From Halichondria panicea (lineage: Eukaryota; Porifera; Demospongiae; Suberitida; Halichondriidae): 64,000 nucleotides of DNA. The stretch covers positions 11,580,632 through 11,644,631 of the forward strand of contig NC_087377.1 of NCBI RefSeq assembly GCF_963675165.1, written 5' to 3'. A program made the position numbers and the translations under genes. The notes below the pieces were generated by a model. The model saw only the letters and a program-made list of their open reading frames with translations. It searched no databases and was not told the origin of the DNA. Shown piece after piece: positions 11,273 to 23,128 of the stretch; the stretch's first letter is position 1, and the number at the start of each line of letters is the position of its first letter.

Positions 11273-13850
11273 ATGGCAGTAAACAAGCAGTCCAGAAGAG
11301 CAGAGAGCCTGTCCATCACCATCTCAAATTCAGCAAAGAAGTACTCTGACTTCAGCCACACAGAACCACAAGTACAGCCAAACTTCTCTCTCTCTATTCC
11401 TATCGAGTTGCTGCATCATTGGTACATGAACAAGAAGGCAGAAGAGACATTCATTAGCTTAGTTAATAGCATGGTAACAATAGTTAAACTAGCACAAAGC
11501 GATCGTCTGGAGAAAAGGCTTGCAGAACAAGCTAGCAAGGTAGCAAGAAGGATACGGGGGCTAAAAGGAAGAAGGAGGTATGCCGTACTTGCTGGAGAAT
11601 ACAACCTCTTCGTGCTTGATGGAGAAGCAGAATCGTATTCTGAAATTGAGCAGCAACTATCCACTGAATCTCCACAGCCAACAACAATCCCCGAAACAAG
11701 TAGACCTACCACAGCACACATCAACAAAGGCAAAAAAGTTCACGAGGTATCACCACGACAGGTAAAACGAAAGCTAGCACACTGTAAGAGCTCTGCAGAG
11801 CAAGCGCTTTGGTTTTGTGAATCATTCGGTCTTCAGCCAGAATCTTTAGAGCTACGCAAACAGACAGGATCTCCCATCAAATTCAATTTTTTATCTAGCC
11901 CATCTCACAAGCCACAACATCAAACGCCAGCTCTTTCACCAAACGATTCTGCGAGGGTACAGCAAGCTCTTTATGTACTTGACAGGTTTGCTGTGAGTGA
12001 CGAAGCTTATCATGAATTGAGCGTCGCATCTGATTTACCACCACTGTACCGAATCAAGGATGCTCGCCTCTCAATTAACAACTCTCTCGACATCCGACAT
12101 CTCGAAGGTCCTTATCCTGGTGCTTATAGACCACTGAAAGCTGCAATCCAGGAAGAGCTAGCTAAGATCGTAAGTAAAGAAGAAATTATACATTATTATT
12201 ATGGATTATTATTTTAGGTTCATTCAGGGAAAGCTATCACCCAACCAGTAAAAGTAAAACTCAGTGGTGACGGAGCCAGATTCACAAGATCATCCAATAT
12301 CATACTTCTCTCATTTGCATTTCCAGAAATTCAAGACAATGTTTTATCAGGCATGGGTAAGCTTAACAATAAAAATATTAAACGAGAAAGTGGTGAAAAT
12401 ATTTTTATATTGACATTCATACAGGCAATCATACTTTTGCTGGCCTAAAAGCCGAAGAGTCGTATGAAACAATTAGTTCAGGACTATCTGAGGTATTGAA
12501 GGAGTTGAACGACATCATTTCACACCCACTACTCACTGTTGATGAAACAGAGTACCGCCTTGAGTTTTTCCTGGGTAGTGATTACAAGGTGAGAATGTAT
12601 AGTTAATTACTGACTATAAAAATTGCATTATTAGTTTCTTTTACTGAGTATGGGCCTCAACAAAGCAACCTCTATGTACGCTTGTGTCTGGTGTACCATC
12701 AAGAAGGATGAAAGGTATATCTATAATTATTATGCTTAAACCTAGCTTCCCCATTTGCCGCTATAGGTGGGATATGTCAAAGGATAGGGCTGACTACACC
12801 GTAACAAATGCAAGAACATTGAGTTCCCTACAAGCAAAAGGCGCACTTCCCAGCAGTAAACCAGCAAGTGTACGACTAGGATCAATTACAACACCACTAC
12901 TGAACATAGAGCCAGACCATATAATACCCGATGAGCTACACCTACTCCTACGTATAGCTGACGTTTTAACAAGAAATCTCATTCTAGAGATAGTGGCATC
13001 TGCTAAACAAGACAGACAAGGAAACGCACATATACTCACTCACCTACAAACACTACAGACGATCGTTAAAGACTGTGGTATCACGTTCAGGGTATGGGAA
13101 GCAAGGGGTCCAGATGGCAAAGCTTCTGGACATTACGAATGGACATCACTGCAGGGGAACGACACCAAGAAGTTTCTGGAACGTCTCCCAGTGAGGTTTG
13201 CTGACCTACTGAAGGAAGAAATTCAAGCTAAAATGGCCCAACTTTGGACAGTGAGTACTAATTAAATTTCCCTTCGCATTTTACAAACATAATTATTTAT
13301 ATGGTCTGGCTCTGTAGGAATTTCTCTCTTTGTATAAGATGGTTTCTAGCTGGACTCCACCTCCCAGTGAAGTGGTTGAGCAAAAGGTATAGTGTTAGTT
13401 TACTAGTAGGGAGAACCATTGTATCTAATTTACTATAATCTATCATGATAGGCGAAAGACTGGATAAGGCTTTTCTTGAGCTTGAAGCACAAGTGTCAAG
13501 GGTTTCAGGAAAAGAATATTACGCCCTATATGCACACACTGGTCTTTCACTTCCCTTACTTTATTTCAAAATACGGAAATGTCAAGATGTTTAGTGGACA
13601 AGGTGAGTTCGAGTGTAAAGAGATAACATTTTAATCACCTTTTTCTCTAGGGGTGGAGAAAAATAATGATGACGCCAAGAGACACTACTTCTCCAGTAAT
13701 CTGCATGACCCAGTGGGGGAGGTTCTGAAAGCTGAAGCGAGAATAGACGAGACATCACAATTTAAGCGAAAGAAACGAAAGTACATACGAAAAACTCCAT
13801 TAGATTTAGTAGACATGAACAAACAGCCACGACTTGACTCTGAATCATGA
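11273..13850 (+). CDS. Transposase-like protein, eight exons
   Basis: Eight exons (11273-12169, 12218-12356, 12425-12588, 12635-12714, 12767-13250, 13318-13386, 13452-13602, 13651-13850) give a continuous frame of 727 residues. Landmarks are VKLSGDGARFTRSS, GNHTFAGLKAEESYE, a CVWC knuckle (ACVWCTIKKDERWDMS), DELHLLLRIADVL, then MHTLVFHFPYF and GQGVEKNNDDAKRHYF, with a basic tail (KRKKRKYIRK). I recall this arrangement from multicopy uncharacterised proteins of corals, sponges and some fungi. GDG, DELH and VEKNN could hold a D-D-E type triad (inference). No named superfamily is claimed. The N-terminal third has a basic helical stretch (RLAEQASKVARRIRGLKGRR). Confidence 0.65.
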
Positions 13851-14537
13851 TTAATTCTACCCAACATAATAATATAGTATACTATATATCCTGATAGATT
13901 GTAGACATTTACTATCTTCAAGTAAATGACTGCTAGCCTATACTTACTTGCAGCCATATACACTCACTTTACATTGCTGGTACATTGCGATTAATGGGGA
14001 ATTCCCCAAATTAGTGGCTCTACGCAGCTCTTGGGTATGTGTAGATACGATATGCGATACGTCATTGATAATTGTGGATTTTTTGACAAAACTGGACACA
14101 TTTTGGAACCGCTTAGTCCACTTTATATCGAGCAGCAGCCGCTTTAAGCAGCAGAGTAGGCCGTATATTTTTGCTGGCAATCGGCAAAAATGAAAATATA
14201 TGTGTAAGAATGCCGCAAATCAAACACAAAAATACAAAATAATCAAATTTTACAATACAATACACAAGACAAGCGCTGAAACATTGATCAACAAAAGCAG
14301 TTAGGGAACTTATACAAGCTGGCTGGCTAGCTTCTTGTGGGATTCCAAGGTTAGCTAAGATGTATTTCTTCTTCTTTGTATCGGCAAATCAACTGAAAGT
14401 AGCTCCCTACAAGGGAAAAAGGGAAGCATAGCCTTTGGTCTCATAAGAACACATATAAAATCATACCGTAATATACAGAAAATTACTAACTGATTTACTG
14501 ACATATTTTAATTGGTGTCCAGTCATTGCTGGCAATG
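13851..14537. other. Non-coding right end of the 6.7-kb element
   Basis: No convincing gene. Short frames here overlap each other on both strands and lack any motif. The region ends with the right inverted terminal motif. Confidence 0.5.
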
Positions 14538-15301
14538 AACCCCATGAATGGAGCCTTTGAACCAGTCGCCAGCAGATTACCAGGATCCACAGTAACCATC
14601 CAGTGTGGCGATGGGTATGTGTCTGCTGTTACAATGGTGACATGTGAGGGTACACTGATGTGGAGTCCAGACCCTGAGGCTATTGAGTGTACATTACTAA
14701 CCACACCTACTCCTACAACTAGTGAGTTAAGCTCTTGGTTGTAGGAAATAAATACAAAATATCTTTACACAGCTCCTTCAATAAACTGCACAGCTTCCCT
14801 ATCCTCACCAAGGAATGGCACCATCAGTGATCATTCAGTACCAGCTATTCCCGGTACACAAGTGACCTTCCAGTGCGACGATGAACTGTTCCCTGAGGGA
14901 ATAATGACTGCTACCTGTCTAGCTACAGGAAAGTGGGACGAGGAGATCGTCTGCAGAGGCAAGTGTATTCATTACTTGAATACACTTGCTTGTAATAATA
15001 CTTTTCTCTTAAACAATCTACAGCTGCTCCTTGTAATTGTGCCAGCCTATCTGATGGGAGTCGATTTGATGCAGCTGTCTCCATCAGCGTGGTTGTCACG
15101 ACAGTTGTGTTCACAATTATTGGATTGTTGATAGGACTCTTGATCATGTATTTGCTCATGAAGGCAGTGTACTCCCCAGCAGCTAAAGAGCAAGCTAATG
15201 TAGGACCCACTATACCAGCTGGTCCTGTTTATGAGGAGGTGTCACCCAAAGAGGAGATTGAACTGAATACTAACCAGGCATATGGACCAGTAGGACTGTG
15301 A
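14538..15301 (+). pseudogene. Type A receptor, 3' half (rest of sushi 1, sushi 2, TM, tail)
   Basis: Continues the exon cut at 7826. Exons are 14538-14721 (remainder of sushi 1), 14773-14958 (sushi 2), and 15024-15301 (APCNCASLSDGSRFDAAV, helix, MKAVY, then VYEEVSPKEEIELN and NQAYGPVGL). All are open and in frame with the 5' half. The donor at 14959 is GC, as in the 2403 gene. The juxtamembrane is shorter (MKAVY for MRKKAVY). With no signal peptide upstream it cannot be expressed as a receptor unless the insert is spliced out or excised. Confidence 0.8.
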
Positions 15302-15486
15302 AACTTCTGTTAATGTGCATGCTTGTGAACGATTTTAACAGCTGTAAACAGCAACATCTGTTCATTAAAAGCCATTACATCTTTTGTACTAAAAAAGAAG
15401 CCATATTGAACGAGTGGTGTAAGCTGCGCTGTGCTAATGCCTCTCGCCATGTTTAGCTTCGCTCAAAAACTAGAGTGTTATATATA

Positions 15487-15639
15487 ACACTAAAATACAA
15501 AGCATACCAATACTTCTTTTAAAGTGATTATAAAAGAGGTATTAGTTTGCTTTGTATACTGTTATATTATTACTATGCCTCGGTGCGTATGCGCAAGCAA
15601 GGTATACGATATATAGTGTGTGTGTGTGTGTGTGTGTGG

Positions 15640-15670
<31 letters not shown>

Positions 15671-15985
15671 TGTGTCTTGTATGTAGACTGCTACAGCTGC
15701 TTAGGATCAATGGAGTGCAAGTAAGAGTTTCTATAGGCTTCTGGTAACATTTTCTTGGATTCTGATTCGTGGATTTAGTAATACTTCTTTCTCGAGTTAT
15801 GCCTGGTTTTATTACTGGGAATGCCATTGAAGCTTTTTCAGAAGAATGCGTAGCAAAATTTGTCCATGGAGTGTTGCTACTCTACTTATAGTAGTTACAT
15901 GTAGCTCTGCTAAAATGTTCATCATGATAATCATATCATGTGTGTACGTATTAGCAATATTAGCTAGTAGCTTTATATTGACACA
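15487..15985. mobile_element. Palindrome and MITE-like repeat (copy 2), with (GT)n
   Basis: Hairpin at about 15487-15560 as at 4199. A tgcctcggtg-type repeat from 15576 to about 15985 has a decayed right end (acagcatcagcacccgcgg). A GT microsatellite at 15617-15675 lies inside it. The 3' flank of this gene is a duplicate of 3995-4990. From 15986 to 16430 only decayed flank and intron-like sequence is seen. Confidence 0.55.
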
Positions 15986-16430
15986 GCATCAGCACCCGCG
16001 GTACTGTTGTAATTGTTGACAATGAACTATAGAAGAGGGAAACAGAAGTCTATCTATCTGATGGCTTGGTGAACTAGAACACTGAAGTGCTAACCCTCGG
16101 CTACTGACATGAATCTATACAAACCTAAAGCGTGTTACACAATAAATGCAGATGTATGTATGAGCATAAAAGCTGGCTAGTAAGCAGCAAGTAACAAGAG
16201 CAATGCGTTTTAGTGGTGCATGAGACATGCACTGTGGACTAGAATCACATCAAAGTCAGCAAAGAAACCTGGAGTCTTGTGGCTCCTGATATGCTCTGGA
16301 GCTAAAGAAGCAACAAACTACAATTCTAGCTTTCTACTTTAGGGACCCTGTTCCATTGCTCCTTGAGCTGATGAGATACAAAGATGTATACTCACAGTTA
16401 TTTTCTGACCGTCCCTATATATAATTATAG

Positions 16431-16950
16431 TCAACTGCACTGTACCTGCTGAGCCATGCAACGGTGCTATATTGGACTATGAGAGGTTGAATGAGACAGT
16501 GTTGGAGGGAACAGTGTTGACTTACCAGTGTGAAAATGGATTCTCACTGACTGGACCCAACACCATCACTTGCACTAATGCTGGAGTCTGGAGTACTAAG
16601 CCTAAGGCAATCGTGTGTGTACTTATGACTAAGGTGATGAGCTTTGTAATATTGTATACTATCTACTATCTCATTTCACAGTTTCTACTATCGCTCCCTT
16701 GTTCTCCACTTCTGCAACTGTCGCTGTCAGTGTGGTTATCACTTTCATTGTCACTCTAGTCATTGGATTCCTCACTGGACTCCTAGTGATGCATCTTTTC
16801 TCTCGTAAGAAGGCGGTGTACTTCCCGGCAACTGCAGGACAAGCTAACGCAGCGTCCACTACACCAGTTGGTCCTGTTTATGAGGAGGTGTCACCCAAAG
16901 AGGACATTGAACTCAACACAAACCAGGCGTACGGACCATTAGGACTGTGA
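16431..16950 (+). pseudogene. Type B receptor 3' fragment (last sushi + TM/tail)
   Basis: The last-sushi exon at 16431-16633 is missing one base before its donor (actaag for actgaag), so it no longer joins in frame to the TM exon. The TM/tail exon at 16682-16950 is open: VVITFIVTLVIGFLTGLLVM helix, SRKKAVY, VYEEVSPKEDIELN, NQAYGPLGL. No signal, Ig, FN3 or other sushi exon lies upstream. Confidence 0.7.
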
Positions 16951-17483
16951 CAGTTGTTCACTCTTAATTTTAATACAATAGCATGTATAATTATTTTTTG
17001 CTGTAAAACCTTATAATGTGGTTTTTCTGACTTCCTCAATCAGACTGAAATAGAATAAGTGGTGTGTTTCTTTATGCCTATGAACCAAGTGATCAAACTC
17101 GACAGTTATAATATAATTATGGCTTGGTGTGGTAGTATGTGCATTACACCATAGCTTTCAGCTATTGTTTTCCTTGCAACTTTCATTATTATTCATTGAG
17201 ACAATGTAAACAATACATGTAGCACTGCATCTGTTTGCATAAACTGATGAACAAAATTAATAACAAGAATTAATTATACAACTGCATGTTACTGTTCTGT
17301 CAGACTTGTCCATCCTGCAGCAAAAATAAATCACAGTACAATAAGTATTTGTAAGAAAAACAATTAATATTATTAACGTAACATTGACAAGTTGACAGCG
17401 CACGCTCCCGAGCTTCTAAAGCTGCTATTGCTAGCTAGGTACATCAACGCTCGCACCACAACATGGTTGAATTTTGAATTAAG
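16951..17483. other. Type B 3' flank
   Basis: Non-coding. Shared with the 3' flanks after 27768, 31675, 37536, 53443 and 59354 (tttttgctgtaaaac, gaacca.gtgatcaaac, tatgtgcattacacc, cagctattgttttccttgca). It may contain the 3' UTR. Confidence 0.5.
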
Positions 17484-20400
17484 ATGGCCTTGATACTTCA
17501 AAGCCTGTACAAAACGGCAAGTGCAAGTAAGAATACAGTGAGCAGTATTAAAACTTATAATTAAATGCATGCATAATTTTGCAGATTCTGCTTTGATGTC
17601 TAGCGATGGCTTGGCCTGCCCCACTATCTCAGTGGTATTCACCTGCTCTGTTAATAGAAGTTCACTTTTGTGGGAAGTGGATCCTCCACCTGGCGTCGTT
17701 ACTGCACAGTTGACACAAGTGGTGTCTTCTGCTTCTACTGAGCTATTACAAATAGGGGTAGAACGTTTCATGTTTCAAGCAGCTAGAACTGAATTTAGTA
17801 GTAATAGCCTCACCTCCACCCTCACCACAGTCACTGAGGTGTCCTTGCTGAACGGCACCGTTGTGCGTTGTATTGGAGAAGCAACAGAATCCCTAACAAT
17901 CATTGTTGCAGGTGAGACATAATTATAATAGTTTTAATTGAGTACAACTGATCTCTTACAGAGCCACCCACTTCTCCATCAGCTCCAATGGTGGCTTCAC
18001 AACAAAACCAAATCAGTTCCTCTATTATCACTCTGGAGTGGGACCCTCCCTCCTCTACTGGTGGTGTGTCTGTCAGCTACGTCCTCACCATCTCCCCAAC
18101 ACCTCTCTCTGGGTCACCAGTCACCGTGGAGACCACCTCAGCACAGATAATCATCTCCTACAACAGTACACTCCCTACAATATGACCATCAGAGCTGACA
18201 ACTGTGCTGGCTCTAGTACTGATGTGATGGTGACAATTCCTTTTATTGGTTAGATATTACACGTACTAGCTTCACTGTACATTTAATTTAATGCATGCAG
18301 TTACCTGCCCTTCTAACCCACCACCTGCAAACAGAGTTACCATTGTTGGTACTCCTCCACTGCCTGCACTAGTAGGATCAACACTAAGCTTCACTTGCAA
18401 TGGAGAGACGGTATCAGCAACCTGTGAGAGTAATGGACGATGGTCACCTGACCCCGCCACATACGTCTGTCTCTCAGGTAGGTATATTCACTGTCATGAC
18501 TGTATACTATAGTCTTTTCTCAGATCTCACCTGTAGCTCTCCTGCTGCACCATCCAATGGCAGTGTGGATGTCAGTGGTGGGACACCACCCTTCTCACTG
18601 GGTTCAGAAGTCACCTATCACTGTGAGGATGGACTGTTCCCCCTTGATGTGAGGACCAGCACATGCACTGATGTGGGGGGTAGGGGAGAGTGGGTGGAGA
18701 ATCCTGGGAGCTTGGTGTGCAGGGAGAGGCCAGGTGAGGCAGCCAATTCCATTTCTTGTTTTTAAACTTTACTTCTTTATATGCAGCTAATTGCACAGTA
18801 CCCAAGGAGCCCTCCAACGGAACTATAGTGAACTATGAAAGCTAGAGGAGGTTGAATGAGACAGTGTTGGAGGGAACAGTGCTGACTTACCAGTGTGACA
18901 GTGGACTCTCATTGACTGGACCCAACACCATCACTTGCACTAATGCTGGAGTCTGGAGCACTGGGCCTGACACCATCGTGTGTGTGTCACCAACTGAAGG
19001 TAACCCAAGACTCGTAGGCGAACATGGGTTTTAATAGTCTCTTGTTACCCGAGGCCGTGCCGCGGCCAGCGGGTATAGTAGTCCGTTGTCTGTTTGCGTA
19101 TTCTGAGTCTACTCACCTGGATATCATAGTTGTTTTGGAAGGCTTCTTCGCTGACTCTCTTAGTTTTGCTGTGCTGTCCAACTCAGTCATATACTACTGC
19201 ATTTATTGTACATGTATATCACTCCTCTGGTTTCTATATCTTGTCTTTAGTGTTCTAGTCTGTCTGTCTGTTTACCTGTGTATTTTGAGTCCGCTCACCT
19301 GGCTGCCATATAATTATAGCGATTCTTTTGCAGCATGGATAGCCTCAACACAAAAAGTTCAGTTCAGTTATTGGAGTGGTTGCTTTGAATGAAAGCGAGC
19401 AAATCTTACCCTGCACGCGTTTAGGTATACAATGTATACGTATATACATGAGCCTAAAAAAAGCATTAATTTGAGGCGCGCCAGTATGATTGTACTATAT
19501 ATACTACACAGCCATGTGCATGGAGCTTCTTGGGAAGGCTGGCTCTGCTGTGATCAGTGGCGTGTCTATAAGGCGTGAGCATGCACCCCCCCCCTGGCCT
19601 ACCAGACAACTATGAAAATAATCTAGCTATCAGCACTGGCTGTGCAGCTCTATCGAGGCAAACTATATTGGCTCAAGTCATGGCCACACCCAAATTGACA
19701 ATTGATGCATGCACAAATGAGCATTGGCAATAATTATTATTATTTAATCATGACACTGCAATTTGTTTCCCCTTGTCTAATTAACGATGGGGCATAAAAT
19801 TTCAGCTACATGCATGCTGTGCACGCGGCCTTGAGCACCCACCTACTTCAATGCCCGTAACAGTCAAGGACTTAGTGCTTGTCAGATGCATGTGTTAGCT
19901 TAGTTACAATCAGTATATATAATTATACGTAACCACACTCATGTTGTATAATATACAATGTCACATGCTCCAGGGTTTGCAGCGACATTGAAGTTACCAC
20001 ACACTATTTTTCATCCTCAAAATTTAGGAAAATCACTCGTGCAAAATAAAAGCAAATATTTTTCTAGGAGGGGACCCCCCCGCTCTACCAACGGCTAATT
20101 TGGCGCTCGGATGCAAGCGTCCTATATTTAAGCTAATCACCCCCTTAATATTTGAAAACCATATTTTCACCCGCTTGGGCAAATTCCCCTGATATGCATA
20201 TATATAACATTCCGGACTTCTTTGCTGACTCTGCTGTGCATGATCCTATAGCTATATATATTATTATAGTCCCATGCATGCATGCATAAGTCTGACCATG
20301 CACCACCATCTACAGTGGTGTCTAGTGGCACCACAGCCGTTTTCAAATTAATTATAAATTATTATTCTGGTTGTCTTCTGCATGACTATATATATATAGA

Positions 20401-20728
20401 CCTTAATTCATTGTCCTCTGTGAATTGCTGCTATAGGTTTCCATGATACATTAAAATTAATTCTGCGGTTTTCCCAGAGCCTGTCACATAATTATAATAT
20501 TGGTATAACAACACAGTACTCTGGTTGTGATATACTAGTGCTCTATAGTTGTTATCCCTATGCCAATCCTCCACAGCCCCGACTGTGACAGCTGCTGCCA
20601 CACTATCAACTGGTGTAACTGTTGCCATCAGTGTTATTATTACTTTCGTTGCGTCTACTCTAGCTCCTTTCACCCAAAGAGGAGATTGAACTGAACACTA
20701 ACCAGGCGTATGGACCATTAGGACGGTG
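17484..20728 (+). pseudogene. Type B receptor, multiply broken
   Basis: Exons are 17484-17526 (short signal MALILQSLYKTASA), 17585-17911 (Ig-like, open), FN3 from 17962, sushi exons 18301-18477, 18524-18733 and 18787-18999, and a TM/tail remnant from 20577. Lesions: a 4-nt insertion near 18168 (acagtacactccc for acactccc) shifts the FN3 frame. A 9-nt insertion near 18840 brings an in-frame TAG into sushi 3. The TM exon has a deletion joining ttcgttgcgtctactctagc to the tail, removing most of the helix and the YEEV motif. The 1.6-kb last intron (19000-20576) corresponds to the 2.2-kb last intron of the 39368 gene. Confidence 0.75.
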
Positions 20729-21583
20729 AAACTTTGTGCTATTAATATTATTATTTTCTAGCCAGTATTATGTAGCTAGTGTTCATCTATAGATTGGTAA
20801 TGATTTGTTTGACAATAATAATTATAGCACATTCATTAATAATATCAACAAAGAAACGAGTACACATTGTTCAGTTACTGTTCTGTCAACCACCTATATA
20901 CAGTGAAAAGGAAGTGCATCATTACATAAGAAAAATAAGCAATTGCAATGTACTTGTATAAGCTACACACATGTAGACAGTCTGCCATTACGCAAAGATT
21001 CACGTTGGATTGTGTTGTTACAGGGTGAGGTGAGACAGCTAGTCCACTCCAGCAGGCTGTACCAGGCATTGTCACTGCTCTGTATAGGCACTCCTGCATG
21101 GTATAGGTGTGTGTGTGTGTGAGGGGGGGGAGACATGTAAACTAGAGCATTGAAGTGCAAACCCTCGGCTGGTAACATGATTATAGAAACCAGAAAAGTG
21201 GTATAATGCAGTGCATGTAGTAATGTATGTCTAGCAACTCAGGAGCAATAAAACAAACCAGACTGGCCGGAGGCATGTATGCTGAAACATTTAAGAACAG
21301 AGTTTTAGTGGTACATAAGACATGCACTGTGGACTAGGTCCTAGTCTAGGATCACAGTAAAGAAGCCTGGAGTCTTAGAGAAGTATGGCTGCTGGAGTAG
21401 GATCCCCATGCAGAGTCAGCTAACAGAGAATCAACAAACCAGTCACAATTCTAGCTTTCTATTGTAGTGACCCTTTTCCACTGTTCCTGGTACAGGATCA
21501 CTTCAGCTGTAAATACGTAGGGTATCTCGAATAAAGGCCGCATGCAGTTAGCTAGCTGCAACACACAAGTTCAAGCTTCTCGC

Positions 21584-22686
21584 TAGCCTCGACTCCAGCC
21601 CCTTGAATAGTGGGCCTGGTATTTACTGTTGGCGCGTGGGTGGACAATTAATTTATTATTTACCGTATTTTATCTCATTGAACGTTAAAACAGTATTTTA
21701 TCTTATTGTGATAAAGAACAGAAAAAAGAAAAAAGAGAGGCTACCTCTCTGTATATACTGTAGACAGAGACAGCTAAGTAAAATATCAGCTCTGTAGATT
21801 TATTCATTAACTTGAGGCTCGGATCGGATACACACTCAGGCGACAAGTTAATCTCATAAGAAATTAGTTAAACCTGTGGGTAAAAAATAAATGTGGATAA
21901 GTGCAGTGGCTGTGACGTAACATAATGTGAGGACTACTTATTGATTTACACAATAGATTTACCATTGAAAGCACTATCCATTAATACACACTCAAGCAAC
22001 AAGTCCGGATACACACTCAAGCAACAAGTCCCTCGGATCGGATACACACAAGTCCCTCGGATTGTAAACACATTCAGGCCACACAGTTCTCGGATCAGAT
22101 ACCACGTACTTACTCTGTGACCAATTTTCGGCAAATGTCACAACAATACTTCCTTCCAGAGAGAATGGCACTGAACGTCGAACAGACACACCAACACTTT
22201 GAAGATGGCTTCACTCAGAGAAACAAAAGGAGAAATCACTATCACAACACTTCTTTCAGAGAGAGGTGCACTGGTCCTGTCAAGCTTCACATCAATCCAA
22301 GAAAGGGAGTGTCTGGAAAGCAGATGGACTTGCTCTGGGACTTGCCATAGCCGGTCGATACGGTACCCACATAAACACCAGCGTACAGACACTTCAACGC
22401 CTCCAGCTGCTTGTCTTTCAAGACTAGACCTGGTTTTCCAACACAGGATAACGCGTACGCGAGAGCAGAAGAGAAGGTAGCAGCCATTACACAACTTGGA
22501 CTAGATTTCTTTTTTCAATGACATCATTATAAATGAAACGGATATCAATGTTTTACAAACTAATGCGGAATAAGAATACTGATAAATATACTGCAATTTA
22601 CGATTACCCAGATTCTGGGTAATTCTGGCGCATGCGTAAACAGTGTATACCAGGCCGTCTTTCTCAGCGGCTTGGAATCGAGGCTA
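21584..22686. mobile_element. 1.1-kb element with 9-bp target duplication and RecQ-like fragment
   Basis: Begins tagcctcga and ends tcgaggcta, flanked on both sides by gcttctcgc (21575-21583 and 22687-22695), a perfect 9-bp target duplication. The interior has short tandem repeats at about 21990-22080 (acacactcaagcaacaagtc) and a broken helicase fragment on the minus strand. It is a non-autonomous or decayed DNA transposon of the same family as 41490-42155. Confidence 0.85.
22138..22487 (-). pseudogene. RecQ/DEAD-type helicase N-terminal fragment, frameshifted
   Basis: Reading the minus strand from 22487: GLVLKDKQLEALKCLYAG (Q-motif-like region), then STGYGKS (Walker A / motif I, usually TGxGKS). 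After a frame change comes APLSERSVVIVISPFVSL (motif Ia region). The rest of the helicase is absent. The order and spacing match the start of RecQ-like helicases. The frameshift and truncation inside a 1.1-kb element indicate a passenger remnant. Confidence 0.65.
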
Positions 22687-22914
22687 GCTTCTCGCTTTTA
22701 TTCTACAACAAAACTGTAACATCGAAATCTGCCACTATTAACTTGTTGTGTGGAGGCTATCCATGCTGTAAACGCAGTGCTATGGCATCCAGGTGAGTAG
22801 ACTCACATATTACAGACAAACAGACAAAGAAACCAACGTACTACTATACCTATGGCTGCCCACGCGCGCCTCGGGTAATAAGTGGAGTATGCAGATCTAC
22901 AATGTACATTATCA

Positions 22915-23128
22915 ATACCGTATAGCGGGTATATTTCGAGGGTATAAATTTTCGCGGATGTGCCTTTAAGAAAGGTTTTCGCAGATTTAATTTTCATGGA
23001 ATAGCGCCTCTTTTGCAGCATGCATGCATGCATGAAATATTAAATTCACGGTTATAAATGTTCGCGGTTCATGCCTAATCCGCGAAAACCACGAACATTT
23101 ATACCCTCGAAATATACCCTCTATACAG
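22915..23128. mobile_element. MITE, TATAGCGGGTA family (copy 1)
   Basis: Left end taccgtatagcgggtatat and inner tttcgagggtataaattttcgc pair with ataccctcgaaatataccctctata on the right. Related copies lie at 29851, 44701 and 62515. Confidence 0.7.

Larger units (their letters stand above)
7827..14537. mobile_element. 6.7-kb multi-gene DNA transposon in a receptor exon
   Basis: Bounded on the left by cattgccagcaat (7827-7839) and on the right by its reverse complement (14525-14537). A tggacac match follows a few bases inside each end. The ends are short and themselves near-palindromic. No target duplication is visible: joining the flanks gives ttgacc-aacccc, one base different from the uninterrupted paralog. 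It carries four genes (8280-8807 minus, 8823-9643 plus, 9932-11058 minus, 11273-13850 plus) and a hairpin at 8081-8201. A DNA transposon is inferred from the clean insertion, the inverted ends and the transposase-like gene. The superfamily is not recognised. Confidence 0.7.

Noticed and set aside
13944-14193. Overlapping frames at the right end of the 6.7-kb element
   Set aside because: Both strands are open over the same bases, with no start context or motif supporting either.
14495-14704. Minus-strand frames opposite the sushi and TM exons (many similar ones, for example 3003-3395 and 15.2 kb)
   Set aside because: Shadows of the real coding strand; they follow the paralogy of the plus-strand exons and have no domains of their own.
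19024-19392. 122-residue frame downstream of the third sushi exon
   Set aside because: Low-information composition within an intron of a pseudogene; absent from paralogs.
22117-22480. Plus-strand frames across the 1.1-kb element
   Set aside because: They lie opposite the helicase fragment and show no motif.
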